From Chlorophyllum brunneum (lineage: Eukaryota; Basidiomycota; Agaricomycetes; Agaricales; Agaricaceae): a stretch of DNA of 64,000 bases. Positions 44,801-55,068 of this stretch are shown piece after piece; position 1 is the first letter of the stretch; each line of letters begins with the position of its first letter. The notes under the pieces were generated by a model. The model did no database searches, had not been told where the DNA came from, and worked only from the letters and a program-made list of their open reading frames with translations. The stretch spans positions 124,001 through 188,000 of the forward strand of contig OY756151.1 of the NCBI GenBank assembly GCA_963576785.1, written 5' to 3'. The position numbers were made by a program, and so were the translations under genes.

Positions 44801-45626
44801 TGGAGTCTCAAAGGGAGGCTACGGAGCAGCACCGACTATCATTTTCTTTATTGATCCTTTCCCCGGTTCTAGTGGCGTCTCCTTCTCCTTGGAAAATATC
44901 AGGTACTCTGTGTTGATGTCGACTGTTTTCATCTTTTCTTTTACTACAATATCATCTCAAGTCGCTTCCTAGTCCCTATGTTATTTTTACCAATCATAAT
45001 TTTAACAGAAGCCGGACACGCTCGGCACTGTGCGAGTCTTCGCCTTCTCCAAGTCTGCATGTGAGTTCTGGAGTTGATGATACCTCCCCACACGGGGTTT
45101 CAGGATACTCCCCAATTGCAACCGATGTCCGAAGTGTGTTCCAGGCCATTCGGGACCACGGAACCTCCAGTGATGCGTTAAGGGGCCCCAACAATTTAAG
45201 GGAGACCGTCTAGGCCATACTATATATAAACACGATTTCGCTCGAGAAGACATGGTAGTGTTCCTAACCGGCGGCAGCTGCCATGCGCGTCCGGATGGAA
45301 ATTTGTGGGCTCGACTATTGACCGTTGAGGTAAGAGTGTCAAAAATACAGAATATGCCGCATCATTGGGCGAGGCGGGCGCTGCAGCAGTGCTTTGTATG
45401 GCTAAGCGGGGTTCTTGGATGTGGAGCTAGAAGCAGTGGGTGCTCACGTGACGGGCTGCTCCCACAGTGCAGTGCTGTTCGGGTCGAGCGGCGAGGCCAA
45501 CGTCGCGCGGTCTGTCATCTGTCCCTCTTTCATTCTCACTTGTCATCTGTTCTTTCATTCTCACTTGCCATCTTTCGCTCAATTCCTCAGTCCGACCTTT
45601 CCGCGTAATCTGCGGCAGCACACAAC
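41879..45626. other. Long gene-poor stretch with possible degraded exons
   Basis: Short frames only. Between about 43745 and 44980, pieces look exon-like: E-I-P-I-Q-P-R-G-E followed by a GTATAT...TTCAG intron and V-E-V-Q-M-L-I-T-L-L-N-D-G at 43.86-43.98 kb, an 87-residue frame at 44225-44488, and a W-W-D-E-G-Y-N-G segment at about 44.77 kb. Stops separate them and no family was recognised. It may be one decayed or very intron-rich gene. Confidence 0.4.
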
Positions 45627-48195
45627 ATGTCATGTCCTTCTGAAAACCTGGCCGTAGTTGATCAATCCAAATTTTGGGATTCCAACGGCCTTCACTGGAC
45701 AACTCACCGGATCGGCTGGGCCATCGCGGGGGGTTGCACAGTATTGGTGAGAGCAACTCCCTGAAGCCGTAACATCGTATCTGTGAAACTCATTACTCTG
45801 ATAGACGGTACTGGTTTCCCTATTTTCCGTGTTTTCGCATTGCAGGTTCGTCTTACCGTACCGTCTTCTGTTTGCATATGAGATCATTCAACCCTCGACC
45901 TATGTCTATAGAAACTATACAAATCCTCCTCAACAACGTCAAATGTACGCCTTACCACCTCTCATGAACTCTCATCCCCTCCGCGCGCTCTCCGCACATG
46001 ATTATACAAATGCATCCACGCCGCATTTTGGGCTCCCCTCCCCCCCATTCCAACATACCGGATCTTGTGCGGTTTACCCTGTCTTCTCACCGCCTCAGTC
46101 CTCACCACTGAAGGTCTATGAGGACCCTTCCCACCCTCACTCCACTCCATCCTTCGCCATTAACTGAAACTGAAATGCCAGATTACGCATCCTCTACATG
46201 CCTCCCGTGTACGCTGTCATCTCATTCGCTTCCTACCGCTGGTTCCGCAGCTACACCTACTATTCCTTCATTCAAGCCGGTGCGTGTCTCTACCGCGTTT
46301 CCTCCTCTCCTCGTTTTTCTAACGTGTTTCTTAGTATATGAGGCGAGTTATGCCCGCTTATCTTGCTGTAATCAATGCAACGATTGACGCCACAATTATA
46401 TTCGCCCACGTTTTTCATAGGCGATCGGTCTTAGTGCATTTCTGTAAGTCTTGGCAATTTGCATGCTCGACTTTTTGATATATATTTAGAACCCCAAACC
46501 TGTGCAACACAGCCTTCTTCTGATCGAATTCGTGGCTGCAACCGCCGCAGGAAACTCAGCAGTTGATGCACTCGAGCGAAAGGATAAACGCCCTCTGCCT
46601 CTACCAGTGAGGTTTATTACATTCGAAAGAATAGGATTTTGATCTAATGGAGATGATCAGTTCTGCTGTTGGAGATACCGTCCAACAAAAGTGCGCACAG
46701 TCATGTTTCACAACTTCTTTTCTAACGCGCTCACATTCGAACATAGGCATATTTTTTGTATACCCTCAAAGTTCGTTAGTCCTCCCAATCCCACCCTCAA
46801 CGATCTTTAATCCATATCAGTGGTCCGTATTACAATACGTAATCATCAGACCAGGTAGACATATCTTTTCTGACCCTGTTCGATGTTCGATACTAATTTT
46901 CCAAAAGCTGCTTCAATAGCAGGTATAATTTGCGAAAAACTCGGTGTTCTCTGTCACGCCGAGGGATTTTCGCCACTTTGGGCAAATGTCTACATCGAAT
47001 CCATAAACTTCGTGAGCATCAGGTAAGTAACTCTCCATTTGACCCACATCTCCATTGGCATCACACCTAAAAGAATCACTTAACACCGGAAATTTTGTTT
47101 TCTTAATCACAGTATAGCGCTGTACGGTCTTCTGGTTTTTTATGGTCTCACGTCCGAAGAACTCCGAGGACGTCGCCCGATGGCCAAGTTTCTCGCAATA
47201 AAACTAATCGTGATGTTTACATTCTACCAGTCATTCGTGGTATGTCCTTAGTTCCGATTATATCGCTGTTTTTTTTCTTCGGTTGGCTGATCAGAATTGC
47301 TTCCATTCTCTAGTTCAGCGCTCTTGAAAACAGAGTTATTCATGGTATGATATAGGTGTTCTATTCGGTGAGCATGTTCTGAAAAGGGTTTCCGCAGAAA
47401 CCCAGTATTGGACTGCAACGAATGTTGCTAATGGGTTGAGCGCGTTAGCGATATGCATCGAGGTGCGTTTTTTGCTCCATGTCGTCATCCTGTTTATCCG
47501 GATCTAAATGAACACATCTCCACCTCTTTACGTTACCTAACAATAACCACAACGTGTCGTCCATTTCGACTTTCAGATGGTCTTTTTCTCCCTGTATATG
47601 ATGTGGGCATATCCATATTCCGAATATAAGCGAAGCACTGCGAAGCCGGCAACAAGCATTTGGAGACCCCTTTGGGACTCGTGAGTTATATCTATTTTAT
47701 TCGATTTATCCACACGCTTATCCCACCTTTCCGTATGCAGAATCAACTATTGTAAGCACCTTTAACCATTATCTGACCACCACCATCGGTTCTAACATCA
47801 TACCTTCTTCCGCTCTATTTTCTTTCGGAATCTATCTTTGGCTGACTTCTCTTCCATTTTATCCGTCTTCTAAACCAACAGACGATTTTATTGCGGAAAT
47901 AGCCGGGTCGTTCAAGTATTACTGGGGAGCAGCCACTCACAAACAACAAAAAAGTCGGCGACCGAATATGGGTACAGCATTTGGTGTCGAGGGTAGACGA
48001 TCATCAGGATCTTCACCTGGATACCCTGCAACTTCGTCAGGAAGGACATTGTTACAGGCTGCATCACCGGTACCATATTCTTCTCCTTCGTTGAACCACG
48101 ATGAGACGATTATTCCGCTTACAACCTTGGATACGAGGGGGTCTACTAAAAAGGATTTGGAGATGAGGCATTCGAGGGTTGGACTTGCGCATTGA
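45627..48195 (+). CDS. Ost-alpha/TMEM184-type membrane protein
   Basis: Likely seven-helix membrane protein of the organic solute transporter alpha / TMEM184 family (DUF300). The start M-S-C-P-S-E-N begins at 45627; exon 1 ends 45740 and exon 2 is 45805-45845, with many further short exons to the stop at 48195. Family landmarks appear in order: W-A-I-A-G-G-C-T-V, R-N-Y-T-N-P-P-Q-Q-R-Q, I-L-Y-M-P-P-V-Y-A-V-I-S-F, A-A-G-N-S-A-V-D-A-L-E-R-K, W-S-V-L-Q-Y-V-I-I-R-P and M-V-F-F-S-L-Y-M-M-W-A-Y. A polar Ser/Thr-rich tail ends V-G-L-A-H. The exon boundaries between 45.9 and 47.9 kb were not all fixed. Fungal homologues are mostly uncharacterised. Confidence 0.83.
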
Positions 48196-48502
48196 TGATG
48201 GTTATAGGTCTTTCTTTATGTTGATTCCCCCCCTCCTGTTTTCTGTTCTTGGGACATTGATTTGGGCGTGTTGAGTTCTGCTAGTTTGTTTTCGCTGCAG
48301 CTGCAGATCAGGCATTCGTTTTTTTTTCCTCCTCGTTTACTCATTACCCGTCGTCTTGGATATACCTAGTATACGTTTTTTTTTTGGAACATAACTACAT
48401 ATCCTCTCTGCTGTATCGTTACCCCCCTTTGAAGTGAAGGAGATACCTTGCCAAACGAAAAAAAAAAAAATTCTATATAATGTTCTTATTTTGAATGAGA
48501 AA
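48196..48502. other. Intergenic (converging 3' ends)
   Basis: Poly(T) and poly(A) runs near 48318, 48377 and 48459-48470. No gene. It separates convergent genes. Confidence 0.5.
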
Positions 48503-49160
48503 TTAGATGACTGGGACGGTATAGAGGTCGATAGGCGCGCAATCAGTAGGAGGTTCATCCGGAGTACTTTTATACCACACCTAAATAAAAACAAAAACCA
48601 CGTTTACAACCATTCAAAAAAGAAAAACACATAATAAACTCACATCTTCACCATCCCCACAAACATAAAACTGTCCAATAAAATTATAACTCAACCTCGC
48701 ACCCAACTGTGAATTCTCTTGATCCGATTGAATACTAAAAGTATTATAACTTGCGCATTTGTCGGTGTTGGAGTTGGAGGTGAAGCCGAGAGGACCGGAG
48801 GTGTTGCAGGTGATTGATTCTGGGAATGCTATGAGAGCTCTTTGTGGTGAAGAAGAAGAAGAAGGTGTTGCGTAGAGGGTGCCTTGGCTGAAGTAGAATT
48901 GACCGATTGGGTTTGAGGTTTTGAGAGTTGAGTAGGTGGTTGTGCCGCCGGTTGGGCGTAGAGGCTATATTCATTAGTTGAGGGCGTAATTGATGGTGTT
49001 TAATGGAGGAGGATATGGGTAGGCTTACTTTGAGGTTGCCGGAGCCACTGTTTGGGGAACTGGCGACTAGGTAGAAGAGGGGTGTGGATGCTCCTGGGGG
49101 TATGATAGCGGTTGCGGTGGAGGTGAGGGTTGTGAGGAAGATGAGGGTGGTGAACTTCAT
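48503..49160 (-). CDS. Small secreted protein, function unknown
   Basis: Exons 49160-49029, 48964-48644 and 48580-48503 join in frame to 176 residues. The N-terminus is a clear signal peptide (M-K-F-T-T-L-I-F-L-T-T-L-T-S-T-A-T-A). The mature protein is rich in Ser, Thr, Pro and Gly, has three or four cysteines (I-T-C-N-T-S, D-K-C-A-S-Y, Y-V-C-G-D-G, D-C-A-P-I-D) and ends Y-T-V-P-V-I. One N-glycosylation site (N-T-S) is present. The pattern fits cell-wall-associated or effector-like secreted proteins common in basidiomycetes, but no named domain was recognised. Confidence 0.75.
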
Positions 49161-49452
49161 TATTGTTGGAGGTGGTGATGGGGGGTGAATGTTTGCGTTA
49201 GGGGTATTTATGTGAATGTGAAGAGGAATTACTGAATCGAATTGACAGTTGTGTCAGATTGACTTGTGAAATATAGCAGAGTTGTACCTAGATCATTAAC
49301 ATGGGGCCTGACAGTTCATATATCGGTAAAGGATGTTCTGATTCTGACCATGGATGGTATTGGTTGATATACAGAACGTGATACTCAGCCACAATAACGA
49401 CACGGGCACCATGCCCGCACCTGCCAGTGCTTTCCATACTCCCAGCCAGTAA
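49161..49452. other. Intergenic
   Basis: Promoter of the secreted protein and 3' flank of the alkyltransferase-like gene. Nothing further seen. Confidence 0.5.
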
Positions 49453-50003
49453 CTATTCATCTGCCGCGTTTTCATCCTCTTCAACGGGCGATTCAGCCCG
49501 TTGCTCTGCAGGGACAGGGACAGCAGGGAACCATCCATATTGCCTTAGGTTAATCTTATATTCACCATCACGAGTCTGAGTTACTTCAACACCTTCGGCA
49601 ACAAGGGCATCCCGTTGTCTACGCGCACCATCTGTTCCTGGACCTCGAGAAGATATCGTACCAGAGGAGCCTATAACACGATGCCATGGAGCTGGTGGGT
49701 TCGTATCTGGATGGAGGAATTTGAGTGCTAAAGGATCCGTCAGGTTCAGTACATACGTTTCATGAACAAATTACCTTGGCCCACATGTCTAGAATGACGA
49801 GGCATTCCGACAAGTTTCGCAATATGACCTATTGGCATTTGAAAATATGCCCGACCGAATGGTGAAGTCTACTGACCGTAGGTAGTAACATGCGCAATTG
49901 GTATAGATCTCACAGCTTCATAAACCTAATAAAAGTCAGTTCTCCAAAAGGACGAGCTACAGAGAATCTGCCGTACCGCTGCATGGAATTCTGCGCTATC
50001 CAT
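49453..50003 (-). CDS. Alkyltransferase-like DNA repair protein (ATL)
   Basis: Exons 50003-49977, 49925-49877, 49828-49775 and 49727-49453 give 134 residues. ATL proteins resemble O6-methylguanine-DNA methyltransferase but bind alkylated guanine without transferring the group, handing the lesion to nucleotide excision repair (known for fission yeast Atl1). The diagnostic motif P-W-H-R-V-I is visible at residues 57-62: Trp 58 replaces the acceptor Cys. Other landmarks are V-T-T-Y-G-H-I-A-K-L-V-G (helix-turn-helix), R-H-V-G-Q-A-L and G-V-E-V. The tail is acidic. All four exons keep frame and the length matches the family. Confidence 0.93.
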
Positions 50004-51426
50004 GACTGTTGCAAACGAATCTCCATTACAGAAACACAGTCAATGTATTGCTGACTCACACGTAATTCGCGTCAAGTCACAAAACCGTCACAACCACGTG
50101 TTTTGGATATAAATCTTTTCATTTAGGGCTTTGTTCCTTTCCGAATCCCAATTACGTGTTTCGAAACACTGCTGGATTCGATTATCCTTTTAACCCTTGA
50201 TTCCCCTCTGGGATATGAATCTCAAAAGTACAACGGTAGAAGGGTATCTTGAAAATTTCAAGGTTATGAAGCCTTATGGTCTTGAGACAGGAGGCCGAAC
50301 GTCGGATGACGATAGGATTGAAAGAGGCGGCCGGTTTAGTGAAGTTAGATGCCACGTGTAGGACACTCCTTTCCCCGGAGACCTCAAATTCCCCGTGTTT
50401 GGAGCCCGTGGAGTTCCTCCGCTGTCCACTGAAAATCTATAAAAAAAAGGGACAAAGCCCGCTACTATCTGAGGGGTAGAACGACCCATGCGGTAAGGTT
50501 TCCGTTCACAAGGAGCAGCGCTACGACTCTCGGAAGCTGTCCCTGCATAAATCCGTCCTCTCAGCTCTTTACGAAATCGGACTTGGCGAAATACATCTAA
50601 AAGCGAGCTGAGATATCCTCGCCCGCGTTCCGGTTCCGCGGAAGGGAAAAACATAGTTAGCGACATGTCAATAGCCAAGGCGAGGGTGATGTTTGACACG
50701 AAACATTCCTTGGATGTCATGTTGATCTCTTTTGCCAAAAAGCTGTTTCGGGAAAACATTAATGCTCCGTTGGGGACGGATGCATCGCCCCTTGCTGACA
50801 TTAGAAGGTCGCCGCCATCAGTGGAAACCGCAGTAGCCACTTAGTATATGACGGGCGAAGCTGAAACACTATGAAAGGCGATTGATATACTTCCCCTTAA
50901 GACCAAGACTATGCAGGATCATCTTATGGCTCCTTTGTCAAAGGAGTTCGATGCTAAGTCAAAAGGACGATAACGTTTCCCAGTCACAGTGCACCAACGT
51001 ACATAGGATATGTGTCCCTTGGACCGCAGTACAACAATGGATACGCTGTCCGGCTGGGCGAGTGGAGGAACTGCCAAAGCGGTTACCCTCCTAGGAAATC
51101 CCGGCTCCTAGAACTCAGATTTGGTTGACACGGATTCCAAATTTGAATATACACCAGACATAATAATGTTACAAGCGTAAACGACTGTCAGGCTCGTACA
51201 AATGTATCCAACGATGACTCCACAGCGAATATATGCTGATCAAGCCGGGCATGCGAGGAACATACAGACATAAAAAGGACACTCGGGAAATACTATGGAG
51301 TCGATGAGTGTTATATGTGACGACAAAGAGATAAAGCTGAACTACGCACAGAGTAAGAGAAATACTCCAGCGGCCACGAGGTTCAAACCCAACACTATGA
51401 CGCAACATTAACGTATGCCTTTATGC
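50004..51426. other. No gene recognised (one 188-codon minus frame)
   Basis: A minus frame at 50274-50840 is uninterrupted for 188 codons but starts with GTG, has no recognised domain and shows no convincing splice partners. It could be a pseudogene or chance. A second frame near 51169-51408 is similar. Confidence 0.35.
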
Positions 51427-51693
51427 TCATACATGAACTAACGCACAGACCCAGAATACAAGTTTGTTTTTGGGAGGGTAGCATATGACTAGCACCAGTG
51501 CTAAAAAGAACAATACAAGTATCGAGAGTGCGACTATTGTAGCAACTCGCAGACGGGGCATCCTAGGGCGACCATTAGGAGTAGGTTGGTTGGTGGTATG
51601 GGTTTGGGGTGGTGTACTAGCTTCGTAGGACATTGGAGAATTATGCATAGGTGTCTCGGACAGAAGAGCAGTATGAGAGTCTCCAGACGACAT
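51427..51693 (-). CDS. Small membrane protein, single C-terminal helix
   Basis: An 88-residue frame starts at M-S-S-G-D (ATG 51693, preceded by a good context, GCCACATG). The polar N-terminal half contains Ser/Thr/Pro (Q-T-H-T-T-N-Q-P-T-P-N). A basic patch R-P-R-M-P-R-L-R precedes the helix V-A-T-I-V-A-L-S-I-L-V-L-F-F-L-A-L-V. The helix near the C-terminus and basic flank suggest a type II or tail-anchored protein. No family was recognised; the gene could be spurious. Confidence 0.45.
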   Translation of the reverse strand: MSSGDSHTALLSETPMHNSPMSYEASTPPQTHTTNQPTPNGRPRMPRLRVATIVALSILVLFFLALVLVICYPPKNKLVFWVCALVHV

Positions 51694-52954
51694 GTGGCAA
51701 AGTTGACGCTGCACTCATAGGAATAAAATACTGGATGAATGGTATTTATAGTTGCAAAATGCGATGTGATATTACCGTGAGGGCAGTGGGATAGTTCGAT
51801 TTGAAATACGGCATCGAGGTGATATTTACTAAGTACCATCACCTGGTGTTGGGTAAAGATCGCCGAGTTTCCCAGCAGCTAAAGATCCCACTAGAAATTT
51901 ATTGGCCGTGTATACACATTGTATAGTTGCAGTACAATACTCTCCAGCCTCCGGGAACTGGGCGGGTATGAGATCGCTGTCTGTGGTAGTGTATCAAGTC
52001 TTCTTGCGTAGCTAATGTAGTGGTTCAGCAGGTCGCACCCGAGTTTTGCTGTGCAAACATATCTGTTGAGATCAAGAGTCTAGTACTGACAACGAACAGT
52101 AAATCAACGGGCTTGCAATACCGTGTATTCTGTTTTCGAAGTTACTCTGCCAGGCTGCGCTGAGTATACCCCCATTAGGGCATGGGTTCCAACCATATTT
52201 TGGGAGGAGGTGGCTGGAAGATTGTCATCGCGGTAGCTTGGAGTTCTCTCTCTATCAACGGTGACAAACTTTGAAACTCACAGCCAGCCAGTTTTGTTGA
52301 CGACCATATCGTTTTGCGAGGACAGAGCGTCAACCAGGCATCCGAGAGGGCTGTGGCTGATTATAGCCAATAATAGGCACTGGGGGCTGTTCGAGATTGA
52401 TGTCCTGGTGGTTTCAAAGCCACAACAAATACTGGGGGCCGACTAGGAAAATATATCGGAGTAAACGGTAGAATTGTTCTGTCAAGTGAGAACGGCGTAC
52501 TACCAATATAAACTACGTCATTCAAGTATACACCCGTGTTTGTTCCTGAGCGTTATATGTGTGTATCACTGCACCGGTATTGCCGCTAGATTATCTTTCT
52601 GATCAAAAGGAATAGAGTTATTCATGAGTACCGACTTTAAGATTTTCCGCTTGACATTGAGTCTTCTAACTGACAGGGTCACATCCGAAATTGGTCCCTT
52701 CGCCAGAAGTTGTCTCCCATCAGTGAGGGGGTCACTTTACCGCTGAACTAGGTACTTTCATACCGCCCCAAGCAAGTATTCTGCTAGGGTGCGGCGAGCA
52801 TATAGGTTTAGTTATGACTCTGGGCAAGTGGCATCCGGAAATCCGTGGTTCTGAGTTCCTAAGTTGAAGAGTCCGGTAAAGTCCGTATCACATGATCAAC
52901 ACACCTTGTTGACCTTGCTCTGGAATTTTGAATTCTGCCAGACGTTGTTCAGCG
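51694..52954. other. Intergenic, no gene recognised
   Basis: About 1.26 kb with only short frames. No repeats or transposon remnants stood out. Confidence 0.4.
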
Positions 52955-53896
52955 ATGAAGGAGAACATTGACACAGTACTCCTTGGCCATCGTACCGTAT
53001 TAGTGCCCTATAGGAGGCGCCATGTTCCTGTGAGTGCAGTGAATAGCACTCTTTCAGCTATATCTAACCATTGTTAGATAGAAATACCATGAGTGGATGT
53101 TAGATGCGGAACTGCGCGATCTTACAGCAAGCGAATGCTTGACTTTGGGAGAAGAGTACGACATGCAACGTATGTCAACTGGATCCTGCAAATTTCTGTG
53201 GACTTAGCGGACTTAGAAAAGTGGCAGAACGACGAAGATAAATTGACCTTCATCATTCTCGGCCGTCATCCTGAAGACCAACTTCCGTCTGTTCACGATC
53301 CACAGGCACTTGCGACACCTTTATCCCCCGAGGATCCCAGGATAGTCGCGCTGCCCATGGTTGGCGACGTAAACCTCTTCTTAAAAGGCACTCGACCCGA
53401 GCTTTTGGCCCTGCGAGAGGGAACAATTGTTGCAGAAGAGGACAACTTTGAGGCCGAAATTGAAATCATGATTGCAGGTGAGTCCTTCAGTACCGTCACT
53501 GTTGGTGGAAACTTGACCCACGCTTACTTAGAGAGGACCTACCGACAGAAAGGCCTTGCTATCGAATCAATTCTGCTATTGCTTTCATATGCAACAGGGC
53601 AAGGGTCAGGATTCCTGTACCCATTCTTATCCCACCCGCCATCAGACGCACGTCCACCAGCCCATTGGAACCTTCAGCCGTATCTCGAGCACATTCAGAC
53701 AACTCAGTCCCCACGATCACTGACGAGTATTGTCGCCCCCAATCGACTCGTAACGCGTATATCTCAATCGAACGAACCCAGTATCCGTCTATTTGAAAAA
53801 TTGGGCTTCAAAATAGTCAAGAAGGTGGAAGTTTTCCAGGAGGTTGAAATGCGATGCCAGTATACCGAACGAGTTCAAGATCTGAATCATGTATAA
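52955..53896 (+). CDS. GNAT N-acetyltransferase, NAT9-like
   Basis: Exons 52955-53029, 53082-53169 and 53217-53896 join in frame to 280 residues. Landmarks of NAT9 follow in order: V-L-V-P-Y-R-R-R-H-V, K-Y-H-E-W-M, D-L-T-A-S-E, Q-Q-K-W-Q-N-D-E-D-K, M-V-G-D-V-N-L-F-L, E-A-E-I-E-I-M-I-A, the acetyl-CoA site R-Q-K-G-L-A and the end S-I-R-L-F-E-K-L-G-F. An insertion of about 40 residues, rich in Pro and Ser, separates the CoA motif from the end. Family members acetylate N-termini or lysines; the substrate here is not known. The start gives the expected N-terminus. Confidence 0.9.
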
Positions 53897-55007
53897 CTAT
53901 CATCCCCTGGGGACCTATACAGCATTGCTTTATCGACTCTTTGAGGGACTGGAAAACCCTCCACCCTAGGCCAATGATCTTCTCCCTATAAGGTTTCATC
54001 GATTTCATCCGTGAGGGGTGAATCGAGGATCCTGTTCAGCCGACTGGTCACGAGCCTGCTTGCGTCCTGGGGGAACTGATCGTTTTAAAGTTGCCAGCGG
54101 AAAAAGGATAAAATACAGGTCTCATGTTCACACCAATGTGGAATATTGAGATTGGCCAGGAAATTGGCTCGCTTCATCGAAGTCGATACATGCAAGAAAC
54201 CATTTTTAGCACACCAATGACGCACGATTCTAATCGGATTGGGTGACGTTTGAGTTGCCGCCTGCTAGAGCTAAGTTACTCCAATATTTGATGACGACTG
54301 AAAGGGCCGGTAGATCGCTGACTTCGTCCCGTCCTGGATTCATCTTAGGATGCTGGACTGGGGCTCTCCTGGGAAAGCATTCAGAGCTTTAGGGTTGTAC
54401 ATCTGCGACCTTCCACCCCGCTAGGAAATTGAAACATTAATGGGAGACAGGAAACCTATACGAGCCTATGTGGCGGGGCAAAAACTTCGGACAATCGATA
54501 CGGATGACCACGTTTGATGGGTCTTCGACTTCGATTGAGATCAATATCTCGGCCTTATGTCTGCGTCCCTCGAGGTGAAAACACGACGCGTGAGTCGTCG
54601 GTCTTTCTCTGACACTCTGGTGACACTGGATCATTGAGCGGTCGAAAAGGTTATTTTTCCGATGTCTATCCCGGGAGCCACTACCTCTGGACTCCCTAAG
54701 CACGGGAGTTTCGTACCCCGGACTTTGGAACCAGCGGTACCGTCAACGCGTGGATGATGTTGATCCGAAATCAGTCCTCTGAATGGAGAAGATATACTCT
54801 TCTAGAGATGGTACGTCGGTAACTCTGTGCTCTCGTTATGCGGCCGCCGATGGAACCAATCCCTCAAGTCGCGCATGGAGTGTGGATCATATGTCCTCGG
54901 CACGGCCCGTTAGCAAACATCTGCCCCACCCTCAGGCAGGCGTTCGACACTCGGAACCGCTGCGATTTTCATAATCCATCGCACGGAATATTATGTGCTC
55001 TTCCGCC
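53897..55007. other. Intergenic, no gene recognised
   Basis: About 1.1 kb with short frames only. Confidence 0.4.
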
Positions 55008-55015
55008 TATATAAG
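55008..55015 (+). promoter_or_regulatory. TATA box of the GH51 gene
   Basis: TATATAAG lies 54 bases before the ATG at 55069, a normal distance once a short leader is allowed. Confidence 0.55.
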
Positions 55016-55068
55016 GCACAGGTGAATACTTCAGATGTCGGGGACTCGTTTCTCGATTCCGCTATCGA

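Noticed and set aside
50274..50840. Minus 188-codon frame as a gene
   Set aside because: GTG start, no domain, no supporting splice sites; listed only as an open frame.
51360..51440. Possible tRNA (GGTTTGAACC string)
   Set aside because: No acceptor or anticodon stem could be formed around it.
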